Source: an uncultured bacterium
GTDB lineage: Bacteria; Acidobacteriota; Thermoanaerobaculia; Multivoradales; J023
DNA length: 45,715 nt
Assembly (NCBI GenBank): GCA_937948815.1
Contig: CALFAM010000095.1
Span: 1 to 45,715 of the forward strand
Direction: 5' to 3'
Position 1 is the first letter of the stretch, and each line of letters starts with the position of its first letter. The notes beneath the pieces are model-generated. The model did no database searches. It worked only from the letters and a program-made list of their open reading frames with translations, and was not told where the DNA came from. Positions 25,617 through 36,769 of this stretch are shown piece by piece. The position numbers were made by a program, and so were the translations under genes.

Positions 25617-27394
25617 GAAGAGGGCTCCTTGGCGCGCGTCGCGCGTCTGAAGGCGCGGGCCGACCGCACCATGGCCGCACCCACGGTCAGCGCGTTGACA
25701 GCGCCTGGCGGCGTCAACGTGCCCCCTTGGTAGCGGTTGAGGGCGTCGCCGCGCCGAAGTTTTCCGGACGACGTGCGTGGCAGCGTGCCCGGAGCAAGGA
25801 TGACCACCGTCCCGATTGCCAAACCGGTCGCGGCGAGCACGGCCTTGGCAACGTGGTCGGAAAGCGACCCGATCTGCTCCGGCCGGGCTTGCCGGTCGTG
25901 CTCGACCATCACCACGAGCGTTTCGGTCGCTGCGCGATCGTCACGGGTCGATACCGCGACTGCGCAACCCGCACGCACGCCTGGGACCGCCGATGCCGCG
26001 TGCTCGACCTCGGCAGGGTCGTGATTCCGGCCGCGAAGGATGAGCACATCCTTGGCCCGCCCGGTGAGATAGAGCTCGCCATGCTGGTCGATGAATCCGA
26101 GATCACCAGTGTCGAGCCAACCGTCTTGCAAGACGGCGGCGGTTGCGTCCGCTCGTTCGAAGTAGCCATCCATCAGCGATGGGCCGCGAACGGAAAGCCG
26201 GCCGACCCGTTGCGGCGGCAGTGGAGCTCCATCCGGTCCCAAGATTCGGATGCCGAATCCCGGAAGGGGCTTGCCGACCGACGCGAGCGTCACAGCGTCA
26301 TCTTCGGGTGCTGCGGCCTCTGCCCGTCCCTGAGTCAGCGGGCCGCGTGCCCAGCGGGTGGCGGCGAAGGGCTTGCCGAGGTCGCCGAATGTGACGGCCA
26401 AAGAGGCTTCCGAAAGTCCGTAGACCGGTGTCAGCGCCTCGGGCGGGAAGCCCCAGCGTGCGAAGCGCTCGCGAAATCGCTCGAGCACGGCGGGAGACAC
26501 CGGCTCCGCGCCACACAGTGCGAGCCGCCAGGCCGCTAGATCGACCCCTTCGAGATCCTCGTCGCGGATCTTCTCCAGACAGAGCGCATAGGCGAAGTTC
26601 GGCGCCACAGAGATGTCCGCCCGGTACCGCGAAAGGGTCCGCAGCCAGAGGGCCGGGCGCGCCACGAAGGCCTCAGGCGGCAAGAGGGTCATCACGCTCG
26701 GCAGCTCGAGGGCCGGCAGGATACAGCCGATCAGCCCCATGTCGTGGTAGAGCGGCAGCCAGCTCACGCCAGTCGGTGGATTGTCCGGGTCGCGCCAGGA
26801 ATCGTCGAGCGCGCGCACTTGGGCGAGCAGCGCGCGGTGGCTGAGGGCGACGGGCTTTGGATCCGAGGTGGTTCCAGAAGAGAACTGAATCAGGGCCAGC
26901 TCGCTGGCGTCGGTTGGTGGCGCGATCGCATCTGCTCGACGGCCTGGTGTCGGAAGGGCCTCGAGTGTGTGGCAGCCCAGCGCGGGCCGAGCAGCCGCTA
27001 CCGTCTCGCCCAGCAGGCGCCGCACGTTGGCCTGGGCCAGCACCGCGCGGCAACCGGCGGCACGCAGCATGAGACTCGTGCGCTGATGGTATTCGCCCAG
27101 GCGGCCCAGGCGAACCGGCGGGTAGAGCGGTACGGGCACCGCACCTGCCAGCAAGATACCGAAGAACGCTCGGAAGAAAGATGGGCGGGTCCCGTAAACC
27201 AGCGCGACCCGATCGCCCGCGGCGATGCCCAGCTCGTGCAACGAGGCGGCGACTTCGTGGGCCTGGTCGGCAAAGGTCTGCCAGGAGACGAAGTTGGCGC
27301 GCTCGCGTCGGTCGACGAAGCGCAAGCCAGCCTCAGGATGATCCGCCGCGCGCAGAAGCAGGGTACCGAGGGTGTCAGCCACGCTCGGCCTCAT
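25613..27394 (-). CDS. Fatty acyl-AMP ligase (FAAL-like)
   Basis: 593 residues. It activates a fatty acid as acyl-AMP and would pass it to the acyl carrier protein encoded just upstream. Seen: the P-loop FSSGTTSDPKPVALSH (from residue 171), GVSWLPLYHDMGLIGCIL, PNFAYALCLEKI, YGLSEASLAVTF, WLDTGDLGFI and the C-terminal Lys region PRTSSGKLRRGDAL. PLYHDMGLIG and PNFAYALC are typical of FAALs rather than acetyl-CoA synthetases. It has a 20-base overlap with the ACP gene stop and a 4-base overlap with the flavoprotein start. It likely loads the starter unit for the type III PKS. Confidence 0.9.
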   Translation of the reverse strand: MRPSVADTLGTLLLRAADHPEAGLRFVDRRERANFVSWQTFADQAHEVAASLHELGIAAGDRVALVYGTRPSFFRAFFGILLAGAVPVPLYPPVRLGRLGEYHQRTSLMLRAAGCRAVLAQANVRRLLGETVAAARPALGCHTLEALPTPGRRADAIAPPTDASELALIQFSSGTTSDPKPVALSHRALLAQVRALDDSWRDPDNPPTGVSWLPLYHDMGLIGCILPALELPSVMTLLPPEAFVARPALWLRTLSRYRADISVAPNFAYALCLEKIRDEDLEGVDLAAWRLALCGAEPVSPAVLERFRERFARWGFPPEALTPVYGLSEASLAVTFGDLGKPFAATRWARGPLTQGRAEAAAPEDDAVTLASVGKPLPGFGIRILGPDGAPLPPQRVGRLSVRGPSLMDGYFERADATAAVLQDGWLDTGDLGFIDQHGELYLTGRAKDVLILRGRNHDPAEVEHAASAVPGVRAGCAVAVSTRDDRAATETLVVMVEHDRQARPEQIGSLSDHVAKAVLAATGLAIGTVVILAPGTLPRTSSGKLRRGDALNRYQGGTLTPPGAVNALTVGAAMVRSARAFRRATRAKEPSS

Positions 27395-27689
27395 GGGGCA
27401 GGGTCGTGCCGTCTTCGGGTGGCCCGTCTACGGTCGTCTTGGCCCGAACCAGCGCGACCAGATCGCCTACCGTGTGAAGGCTCGCGTCCTCTTCTTCGTC
27501 CAAGCAGATGCCAAAGTGATCCTCGACTGCCACTGCGAGGGTCAAGAGGCGTATGGAGTCCAGGTCCAGATCCTCGATCAGCCGGCTCTCGAGTACGAGG
27601 GGGCCGCGGTAGTCGAGCTCTTCGGCGGCGAGCGCGCGGACGGCTTCGAGCACGTTTGCCGCGATCTTCGTCTCCGGCCCGGCGCTCAT
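27375..27689 (-). CDS. Acyl carrier protein of the polyketide operon
   Basis: 104 residues. The phosphopantetheine attachment Ser45 lies in DLDLDSIRLLTLAVAVED, inside a four-helix ACP fold (residues about 8-83). The charged tail (VDGPPEDGTTLPHEAERG) is an extension. The stop overlaps the FAAL start by 20 bases and the ATG overlaps the methyltransferase stop by four. Together these imply co-translation with the ligase and a role as carrier of the activated fatty acid. Confidence 0.9.
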   Translation of the reverse strand: MSAGPETKIAANVLEAVRALAAEELDYRGPLVLESRLIEDLDLDSIRLLTLAVAVEDHFGICLDEEEDASLHTVGDLVALVRAKTTVDGPPEDGTTLPHEAERG

Positions 27690-28291
27690 CGAGAACCGCC
27701 GTCGGGCTCTTGGCGTGCACGCCGATCGATCCCTGCCGCAAGGAATCGGGGCACAGCGGAAAATGCTTGTCCGTAGTCGGCACGGGCGACGAGTGCGCGC
27801 TCTTCGGCACGGATCCGCACGGTCAGCAACCACGCATTGAGGGTCGAGGCAACCAGCGCCGTGATCCAGGCGCCATGCACCAAGGGGAGGGCGACGATCT
27901 CGGTGATCACGGCGAGATAGTTGGGATGTCGAAGCCAGCGATAGGGGCCGCGGCGAACAACAGCCTCGTCCGGCACCAATACGATTCGCGTCGTCCACCG
28001 GTCGCCCAGACTCGAAACCGCCCAATAGCGCAAACCCATGGCTGCAATCACGAATGCCAGCATGGGCCATCCGATCAGCGGCGTGAAGGGGCGCGCGAGC
28101 AGGAAGACCTCGAGTGGACCGGCGATCAGAAACAGCGTGTGGAGCGTGACCATCCACGGGTAGTGGCCGGCGCCGACCTCGACTCCGCCACGCGCCATCA
28201 TCCGCGCGGCGTTGCGGCGCGCGAGCCGTAGCTCGAATACCCGCTCGATGGCCACGAAGACGACCAGTGCGAGATAGAGGTGAACACTCAC
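27686..28291 (-). CDS. ICMT-like membrane methyltransferase
   Basis: 201 residues with four to five membrane helices. The C-terminal SAM-binding motif, GPYRWLRHPNYLAVITEIVALPL, is diagnostic of the isoprenylcysteine carboxyl methyltransferase/phospholipid methyltransferase family. A membrane methyltransferase of this kind (SrsB) O-methylates phenolic lipids in Streptomyces griseus. The same role is inferred here from its place between the type III PKS and the ACP. Confidence 0.87.
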   Translation of the reverse strand: MSVHLYLALVVFVAIERVFELRLARRNAARMMARGGVEVGAGHYPWMVTLHTLFLIAGPLEVFLLARPFTPLIGWPMLAFVIAAMGLRYWAVSSLGDRWTTRIVLVPDEAVVRRGPYRWLRHPNYLAVITEIVALPLVHGAWITALVASTLNAWLLTVRIRAEERALVARADYGQAFSAVPRFLAAGIDRRARQEPDGGSR

Positions 28292-28327
28292 CTCGCGCCG
28301 TCCTGGGTCCGGGTGCTCATCATCTCC

Positions 28328-29389
28328 TCACCACTGAAGGAGCACGAGCTCGGAGCAGAATCCTGGGCCCATGGCCAGCAAGACGCCCCACGATCCTGGA
28401 GCTGGCCGGGCCTGTTGCATGGTTGATTCGAGAACCAGCAAGACCGAGGTCGACGAGAGATTGCCCACCTCGCGCAGGCTGCGCCAGGTGAGGTCGAGAG
28501 CGCCGGGCGGAAGTGCCAATGCGTCGGCCATGGCGTCGAGCACCTTGGGGCCGCCCGGATGGCAGATCCACGTACTGATCTCGTCGCGTGTGAGCTCGTG
28601 CTCGGCCAGGAAAGCGTCGACATCCTGCCGCAGGTGCTGCTCGACCATCTTCGGGACTTCGGCGGACAGCACGATGCGAAAACCGCCTTCGGAGATCCGC
28701 CAGCCCATCACCTCTTCGGTGTCGGGGTAGAACACGGATCGCGAACCGACAATTCGTGGCCCATCGCCCGTCGTGGCCAAGGGGTGCTCGTCTCCCACCA
28801 CGATCACCGCCGCGGCGCCATCGCCGAAGAGGCCGCTGGCGATCAGGTTGGGAATCGAGATGTCCCCGCGCTGGACGGTCAGGGAGCAAAGCTCGACCGA
28901 GAGCAGGAGCGCGGCGTGGCGTGGGTAGGCACGCACGTGGTCTGCTGCCCGCGCGATGCCGGCGGCGCCGGCCACACACCCGAGGCCGAAAAGCGGCAAG
29001 CGTCGGGTGTCGGGCCGCATGGCGAGCCGGTTCATCAACCGCGCGTCGAGGGACGGCGTGGCAATCCCGGTCACCGAAGTGGAGAGAATCAGGTCGATGC
29101 CGTCGGGTTCGAGCTCGGTGCGAGCGAGCACGTCACGAACGGCAGCCTCGCCGACCTCCAACGCGACCCGAATCCACGCATCGTTCGCCTGTCCCCAGGT
29201 GGTGAGATCGGAATAGGACTCGATGGGTAGCGCCAGGTGGCGTCCGCCAACCAGGACGTTGGCGTGCAAGCGGCGCAGACGGTCGTGGTTGACGTGGCGC
29301 GCCGACCACAGCGTCTCGAGCGCGCCCAGCAAGCGCTCTTGCTCGTAGTAGTGGGGAGGGAAGGCAGTGCCTACCGCAGCAATCCGCAC
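28328..29389 (-). CDS. Type III polyketide synthase
   Basis: 353 residues. The chalcone synthase-like thiolase fold carries the full triad: Cys138 in LFGLGCVAGAAG, His277 in TWICHPGGPKVLD and Asn310 in EVGNLSSTSVL. Bacterial homologues extend a fatty acyl starter with malonyl-CoA to make alkylresorcinols or alkylpyrones. It is the first gene of a tight operon (PKS, methyltransferase, ACP, acyl-AMP ligase, flavoprotein), 36 bases before the methyltransferase. Ring type (resorcinol versus pyrone) cannot be told from sequence. It begins with ATG at 29389. Confidence 0.95.
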   Translation of the reverse strand: MRIAAVGTAFPPHYYEQERLLGALETLWSARHVNHDRLRRLHANVLVGGRHLALPIESYSDLTTWGQANDAWIRVALEVGEAAVRDVLARTELEPDGIDLILSTSVTGIATPSLDARLMNRLAMRPDTRRLPLFGLGCVAGAAGIARAADHVRAYPRHAALLLSVELCSLTVQRGDISIPNLIASGLFGDGAAAVIVVGDEHPLATTGDGPRIVGSRSVFYPDTEEVMGWRISEGGFRIVLSAEVPKMVEQHLRQDVDAFLAEHELTRDEISTWICHPGGPKVLDAMADALALPPGALDLTWRSLREVGNLSSTSVLLVLESTMQQARPAPGSWGVLLAMGPGFCSELVLLQW

Positions 29390-29435
29390 GGGTACTCCAG
29401 CGCGCTTTCCGGCCCGCTGCGCGCGAACCGAGCGA

Positions 29436-29906
29436 TCAGTCTACCCTGCCGCTCTCGGCCGACGCGTACGCTGGTTGCGGATCACCGCGCTTGGCCAGGC
29501 CGCTGCGTGCAGCGAGAATGGTCAGCGCAATACCGCAGCAGACGTAGATCATCAGCCACGCAAGCGACATCCGCCACCAGGGGCCCTGGGGCTGGCCGGT
29601 GGCCACCACGATGGTGATCACCAGCATGGGGCCGCGGAAGATCCAGGCCAGGCAGCCGGCCACCACACCGTCGAGCCACCAGGCCCCGCCGCGGCCGCGA
29701 ATCAGGAGAAAGATGGCGATCAGGCCCATGGCTTCGAGCAGCCAGGTGCCCAGAGCAAGGCGCCAGGCAACGAGTCCGGCCAGAACGAGCCGAAGAGAGA
29801 GCACGGCACCCGCTCGAGGCGCCAGATCGAGCCAGTCGGCGACCGACGCGAAGAGCGCCAGCAGCGAGACCACGACGAGAAGCCCGGAGGCGATGAATCG
29901 AAACAC
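29436..29906 (-). CDS. Multi-helix membrane protein of unknown function
   Basis: 156 residues with four predicted membrane segments (starting FIASGLLVVVSLLALFASVADW, LVLAGLVAWRLALGTWLLEAMG, IAIFLLIRG, and WMSLAWL-like helices near the end). It lies 46 bases upstream of the type III PKS, same strand, and may be the first gene of that operon. I recognise no family. A short polar C-terminus (KRGDPQPAYASAESGRVD) would be cytoplasmic or periplasmic depending on topology. Confidence 0.65.
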   Translation of the reverse strand: MFRFIASGLLVVVSLLALFASVADWLDLAPRAGAVLSLRLVLAGLVAWRLALGTWLLEAMGLIAIFLLIRGRGGAWWLDGVVAGCLAWIFRGPMLVITIVVATGQPQGPWWRMSLAWLMIYVCCGIALTILAARSGLAKRGDPQPAYASAESGRVD

Positions 29907-29975
29907 GGGACGCCGATGCTACCGGAATCAGGATGGACTGTCAGAAACCGTCGACGAGATCAGGGGCCGACTGGA

Positions 29976-31436
29976 TCACGGCGAGGCGGTGGTGACGCGC
30001 GCGCGACGCTCGGGTCGAGACTGCTGTCCCGGATTGTCGAGGATCTGGCCGTCGAGAATGGGGATGCCGGTGCCGATCGGGTCGAGCCAGTCGCGCAGGC
30101 GCGAGGTCGGTGAGCCGCCACCTTCCCACGCCGCGCCGAGGCGCCCGAACCAGTCTGGCTCGTCGTTGCCACAGGCGGCCAGGCCGCCGTGAAGGAGTCC
30201 CACGACCCGCCCGTCCTGGTTGAACAGGGGAGAGCCCGAGGAGCCACCTTCGGTCGTACCCAGCTCCCAGCCACCGATGCGCAAATGACTGCTGTTACCC
30301 GGACCTTGGGAGCCCAAGTGTGAGGTGATGCTCGCCGGGTCGCGGTCAATCGTGATGCGCTTGGCGTCGGTATTTGGGTGGTGAATCACCACGCTCGAGC
30401 TCGGGCTTCGCTCCCGCCGGTCCCAGCCGGCGAGGTAGAGGCCCAGGGCTGGGTCGATCGGGTCGTCGAGCTCGAGGAGAGTGAAGTCCGAGACGGGGTC
30501 GTCCGCCAGCCAGCGAGCACCGGATTGGAAACGGCGAAGCGCACCCTTCTGCGGCGTAACCCGCTCGCCAGCTGCGCCCTGCGTGCCGTCATCGGATCGA
30601 CAGCCTGGTGCCTCGTGATTCCACAGCACCACCACGGAGGCGGCGTTGCCCGCGCGGACACCGCAGTGGCGCGCGGTGAGCAACAACGGTCTGCCGTCCT
30701 GAGCCGTATTGTTCACCAGGAAGGCGGTGCAGTAGTACGCACCGGCGACCGAGATCAGGCCGACGGACCGCGCATGTTGCTGCCAGCCTTCAGCCTCCGA
30801 GCAGCCGAGGTCGACGTTGCAGGAGCCCGATTTGGGCGACGGCTCACCGAAGCCCGCGTAGCCATGATTGATCGTCCGCAGCTCCAGTCCGACCTCGTGT
30901 TGGCGGATGGCGGGCACCACCAAGGCAAGCAGAATGTCGTCGACGGCGAGAGGTGGTGTCCACAGCTCGCCGTGACGGTCGATGTCGTTCCAGGTGAAAG
31001 GACCGATCTCGCTACCGTCGGCCACCCCGAAAACATAGAGCCTTGCGCCGGGAGGGAGCCGGAAATGTGCGAAGCCGAGATTCAGGGATCGGGCGCCGGG
31101 TGAGCGGACACGCATGCGCCAGATGCGCTGCTCGCGCCCGCGTTCATCACGGCCGAGGCGCTCCCAGACGCCATGATTCCACGGCGTGATCGACACCTCG
31201 TGGGGTGCTGCATAGCGCGCGGGCATGCCGAGGCCTTCCCAGCGATGGCTCTCGAACAGCACGCGGTCGATCTCGGGCGCCGGGACCTCGTAGCGCGGAA
31301 CGTCGTCCAGCGCCAAAATCGCGCCGTCGGCCTGAGGCGACATCAGCGGTCGCGTCACGTCGACACCCGTTTGGGCCCAGGCTGGGGCAGCCGCGAGTGC
31401 TGCGGCAAGTGCGAACGATGGCAGTAGGCGGCGCAT
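29976..31436 (-). CDS. Secreted lysyl endopeptidase-like serine protease
   Basis: 486 residues. A signal peptide (MRRLLPSFALAAALAAAPAWA) is followed by a beta-rich propeptide (about 22-205) and a trypsin-fold domain like Achromobacter lysyl endopeptidase (Lys-C). The catalytic His257 is in LLTARHCG, Asp317 in VSDFTLLEL and Ser400 in EGGSSGSPLF. The order of landmarks SVVVLWNHEAPGC, LGLYLAGWDRR, IHHPNTDAKRIT, LHGGLAACG and LRDWLDPIG matches that family. Several Cys are placed for disulfides. The role is probably extracellular peptide degradation. It is not part of the adjacent tyrosine genes by spacing (123 bases). Confidence 0.9.
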   Translation of the reverse strand: MRRLLPSFALAAALAAAPAWAQTGVDVTRPLMSPQADGAILALDDVPRYEVPAPEIDRVLFESHRWEGLGMPARYAAPHEVSITPWNHGVWERLGRDERGREQRIWRMRVRSPGARSLNLGFAHFRLPPGARLYVFGVADGSEIGPFTWNDIDRHGELWTPPLAVDDILLALVVPAIRQHEVGLELRTINHGYAGFGEPSPKSGSCNVDLGCSEAEGWQQHARSVGLISVAGAYYCTAFLVNNTAQDGRPLLLTARHCGVRAGNAASVVVLWNHEAPGCRSDDGTQGAAGERVTPQKGALRRFQSGARWLADDPVSDFTLLELDDPIDPALGLYLAGWDRRERSPSSSVVIHHPNTDAKRITIDRDPASITSHLGSQGPGNSSHLRIGGWELGTTEGGSSGSPLFNQDGRVVGLLHGGLAACGNDEPDWFGRLGAAWEGGGSPTSRLRDWLDPIGTGIPILDGQILDNPGQQSRPERRARVTTASP

Positions 31437-31559
31437 GACGTTTCAGCTGGTGGGTCTGGTGCGAGTGACAATCCTCACATGCCACCAGAACGACATAGCC
31501 TAGCAGAGACGCCGAACAAGATGCTCGGCGGTACCGATCGCGGGGCCAATCGCTCCCGA

Positions 31560-33614
<2,055 letters not shown>

Positions 33615-33643
33615 TGGCTCATCGGGCTTGCCCCGTACTCGTC

Positions 33644-34990
33644 CTAGTCTGAACCGTTGTCATCGCTGACCCGCGCCGGCAGCACGATTCCGCTGCACGA
33701 GCCGAAGCCGATGCGGGTGGCGCTTTCGTTCTCGCAGTAGCCACGCAGGATCACCTCGTCACCATCGGCGAGAAACGCGCGGGTCTCGCCGCTCGGCAAG
33801 GTAATCGGTTCCGAGCCTCGCCAGGTCAGCTCGAGCAGGCAGCCTCGGCTTCCCTTGTCGGGGCCGGAAACCGTGCCACTCGCCATCAGGTCGCCGGGAC
33901 GCAGGTTGCAGCCGTTCGACGCATGATGGGTGACCATCTGACCGGCCGTCCAATAGAGCTCTTTGAAGTTGCCGCGAGACAGCCGGAACGGTTCGGCGCC
34001 CGCATCGCGCATGGCCTGTGTCGTGAGCCAAACTTCGACGTGCAGGTCGACTCCGCCGCGGGTGCGGTTGCTCGCCGAGTCGAGGTGCGCCAGCGGCTGA
34101 GGGTCGTCGGCGTCGCGCTCGAACGCCGGCGTCCGGAACGGCGCCAGTGCCTCCGTGGTCACGATCCAGGGTGAGATCGCAGTCAGGAAGCTCTTGCCGA
34201 GGAAAGGTCCGAGGGGCTGGTACTCCCACTTCTGAATGTCCCGCGCAGACCAGTCATTGACCAGGCAGAATCCGAACAGGTGGTCCTCGGCGGATCCGAT
34301 CGGAATCGCTTCACCGGTCTGGTTGCCCGGGCCGACGAAGAAACCGACCTCCAGCTCGTAATCGAGCAGTTTCGACGGACCGAAGCTCGGCCCCTCGGCG
34401 GCGTCGGCCTTGGTCTGACCACTGGGCCTGCGGACCGGTGTACCGCTGGCGACGATGGAAGAGCTACGCCCGTGGTAGCCGACCGGCAGATGCTTGTAAT
34501 TCGGCATCAGCGGGTTGTCAGGGCGGAACATCGAGCCCACGTTGTTGGCGTGGTGAATCGAGCAGTAGAAGTCGGTGTAGTCACCAATCTCGGCGGGCAT
34601 CTGCATGGTGACGTCGGCCATCGGAAGCAGCGCGCTGCTGACCAGGGCGACGTTGCCGTCGAGCGCGCCCTCGGCGAGCAGGGCCGAAAGCCGGCGGCGC
34701 AAGGCGCTCCAATGCTCGGGGCCCAATGCCATCAAGCGGTTGAGCGATTGGTCGCGGCACGCGGCTGCGGCCTGGGACGCGTCGCCGCCGAACAGTCCGA
34801 GATCGTCCGCGCGGCTGAGGTCCAAGACCTGGTCACCAATGGCGACGCCGACCCGAGAGGTCTCGCTGTCACCGTGGCGAAAGACGCCGAACGGCAGGTT
34901 CTGGATCGGGAAGTCACAGCCTGGCTCGTTGGCCTGGGTGACCCAACTCTTTCGTGACGGGTCGTGAGTTTCGTTGAGCAACGTGGTCAT
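33644..34990 (-). CDS. fahA: Fumarylacetoacetase
   Basis: 448 residues. It splits fumarylacetoacetate into fumarate and acetoacetate, the last step of tyrosine breakdown. Seen: the N-terminal SH3-like domain (PFGVFRHGDS, RVGVAIGDQVLDLS), then DYTDFYCSIHHANNVGSMFR, LPVGYHGRSSSIVASGTPVRRP, LDYELEVGFFVGPGN, FLGKSFLTAISPWIV and ELYWTAGQMVTHHASNGCNL, which carry the metal ligands. It is coded on the minus strand, 45 bases after the uncharacterised gene at 35036 and 29 bases before acetoacetyl-CoA synthetase. hpd and hmgA are 24 kb away in the same orientation. Confidence 0.95.
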   Translation of the reverse strand: MTTLLNETHDPSRKSWVTQANEPGCDFPIQNLPFGVFRHGDSETSRVGVAIGDQVLDLSRADDLGLFGGDASQAAAACRDQSLNRLMALGPEHWSALRRRLSALLAEGALDGNVALVSSALLPMADVTMQMPAEIGDYTDFYCSIHHANNVGSMFRPDNPLMPNYKHLPVGYHGRSSSIVASGTPVRRPSGQTKADAAEGPSFGPSKLLDYELEVGFFVGPGNQTGEAIPIGSAEDHLFGFCLVNDWSARDIQKWEYQPLGPFLGKSFLTAISPWIVTTEALAPFRTPAFERDADDPQPLAHLDSASNRTRGGVDLHVEVWLTTQAMRDAGAEPFRLSRGNFKELYWTAGQMVTHHASNGCNLRPGDLMASGTVSGPDKGSRGCLLELTWRGSEPITLPSGETRAFLADGDEVILRGYCENESATRIGFGSCSGIVLPARVSDDNGSD

Positions 34991-35035
34991 AGGCTGGCCT
35001 CTCCGAGCATGGGAAATCAGGTCGAGCGGGCTGCT

Positions 35036-35932
35036 TCAGGGCAGCAGGCCGAGTGTTTGTAAATCTTCGATCGGTTCGCGGAACGAGCACGAGCCGTAGG
35101 AGCGAGCGAAATGAGTGCGCGTGGCCACGATCTGATCCCGGTGAATGGCCTGGTCGCGCCAGCGTGCCCCTTCGTCGTCGAAGGCAAGCTCCTCGGTGGA
35201 CTTGGCCTCGAGCAGGGGCACCAGCTCTCGGGTGTCGAGCTGGCCAGTGCGGGCAAAGGCAGCGGCCAGGAAGACCGTCAGGAAGCCGAACATCCGCCCG
35301 TGTGCGCTGCCGGTCTCATAGGTCAGCCGGAAGCGGCCGCAAAGCGGATGATGGAGCCCAGCCGTAGCCTTGAGCGCGATGCCGCTGCGGGCCGCCGCGG
35401 TCAGGAAGCGCGCGAGCTCCAAGCTGCTCGGAAACGCGTCCGCGGTGATGCCGCCCGTGCGGATCTTGGCGAGGCTTCCATGCTCCCGCAGCGCTGTCAT
35501 CAGGGCCAACGGGTCGTCCTGGTGCGGGATCTCGACGAAGCGTTCGACCCCGCCGAACAACTTTGCGCCCTGAGCGATCGTCTCGGCGTCGTCCGCGCGC
35601 ATCTCGATCGCATCGATGGCGGCGATCGTCGCGTGCTGCGCGCGGAAATCGTCGATCCGGCGCCGGGCGAGCGCGAGATCATCGCCGGTGAGAACCGACA
35701 ATGACCACGGCGGGCTCTCGATGCCTTGGGTCTGGTGGGCCTCGACCAGCTCGTTGAGCCGGGCAGCGGGCACCACGAAGCGACCGAGCGCCGCAGCATG
35801 GGGCTCCAGACGGTGCGCAGCAAAGGTACGGACCGCGTCGGCCATGTCGAGCTTCGCGGGTGGGAACAGCCCGGCATAGTCGATGAGGTTCGAGAGCAGC
35901 GCTTCGAGGGCGGCAGGGGTCGTCTTGTTCAT
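35036..35932 (-). CDS. Uncharacterised conserved protein, probable barrel-fold aldolase-like
   Basis: 298 residues. It starts MNKTTPAALEALLSNLIDYAGLFPPAKLDM, and the internal blocks are RFVVPAARLNELVE, KIRTGGITADAFPS and GIALKATAGLHHPLCGRF. The alternation of strands and helices, together with a Lys in a glycine-rich setting (LKATAGLHHP), resembles TIM-barrel lyases, but I cannot place it in a named family. I recall a group of acidobacterial hypothetical proteins sharing the LIDYAGLFPPA and KATAGLHHP motifs. It sits 45 bases upstream of fahA, which suggests a link to aromatic or acetoacetate metabolism. An ATG at 35989 would add 19 residues. Confidence 0.75.
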   Translation of the reverse strand: MNKTTPAALEALLSNLIDYAGLFPPAKLDMADAVRTFAAHRLEPHAAALGRFVVPAARLNELVEAHQTQGIESPPWSLSVLTGDDLALARRRIDDFRAQHATIAAIDAIEMRADDAETIAQGAKLFGGVERFVEIPHQDDPLALMTALREHGSLAKIRTGGITADAFPSSLELARFLTAAARSGIALKATAGLHHPLCGRFRLTYETGSAHGRMFGFLTVFLAAAFARTGQLDTRELVPLLEAKSTEELAFDDEGARWRDQAIHRDQIVATRTHFARSYGSCSFREPIEDLQTLGLLP

Positions 35933-36019
35933 GAATGGTGTCTCGGTTGCGAGCGGCAATCCTTCAAGCAGCTGCAATCCCACGGGCATAGGCGATTGTA
36001 ACGTGTGCCTTGCTCGCGG

Positions 36020-36748
36020 TCACCGCTTCCGCGGCGCGGCGGCGGCGCGATCCGCGGCATCGGTGACGTCGTCGAGCAGTTGCTCGAGGCGCTTGCGCTC
36101 GCCTTCGAGCTCATCTTCCGCGAGGTTTCTCGGTACCGTGTAGGGCGTGCCGGCGGCGATCACCAGCCGGCTGAATGGCTTGGGGATGAAGAGCCGGTCC
36201 CACGAGCGGATGCGCCAGGCGCGCGAGGCCGCGAATGCCATCGGCAGAATCGGCCGTTCGGACATCTGGGACAAGACGGCGACGCCCACCTTGAAGACAT
36301 GCGGTGGGCCGTGAGGGCCGTCAGGGATCATGACCGGCGACGAGCCCCGTCGCACCGCTCGGTAGATCGCCCGTAGCGCCGCCGATCCTCCACGGGTGGC
36401 CGATCCGCGGACATGGGCGAACCCCCACTGGTGGGCGAGGCGTGCCACCAGCTCTCCGTCGCGGGATTGGCTGATCAGAACGGTCGTGTCCAAACCGCGC
36501 TGCACCAGGTGGCGACGAAAGAAGTAGGCCCCGAGGATGGTGCGCTCGTGCCAGAAGCTGAGAATGGCCGGCGGTGCCGCGCCGCTTTCGCCACCCGCCC
36601 CGAGGAGGTCGTCGATCCGGTCCGCGCCCTGGGCGACCTCGATCCGGCACGTCCGGCCGATGACGCCCACGACCAGCCGCGCGAGCGTGGCCGCGGCGCG
36701 CAGGACCAGCTTGCCACCCCAGCTCTGGGGATCGACGCGGATCGCCAT
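36020..36748 (-). CDS. DUF374 lysophospholipid acyltransferase-like protein
   Basis: 242 residues. The motif ILSFWHERTILGAYFF, followed by SQSRDGELVARLAHQWGF, RGSATRGGSAALRAI and MIPDGPHGPPHVFKVGVAVLSQM, is diagnostic of DUF374. This family is related to the LpxL/PlsC acyltransferases and is thought to acylate a lysophospholipid or lipid-A-like acceptor. The start codon is 21 bases after the stop of the ACP gene, same strand. Together with the ACP and FAAL it suggests transfer of an activated fatty acid to a lipid acceptor; this is inferred. Confidence 0.85.
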   Translation of the reverse strand: MAIRVDPQSWGGKLVLRAAATLARLVVGVIGRTCRIEVAQGADRIDDLLGAGGESGAAPPAILSFWHERTILGAYFFRRHLVQRGLDTTVLISQSRDGELVARLAHQWGFAHVRGSATRGGSAALRAIYRAVRRGSSPVMIPDGPHGPPHVFKVGVAVLSQMSERPILPMAFAASRAWRIRSWDRLFIPKPFSRLVIAAGTPYTVPRNLAEDELEGERKRLEQLLDDVTDAADRAAAAPRKR

Positions 36749-36769
36749 CGGGATGGGCTCGCGGCCGCC

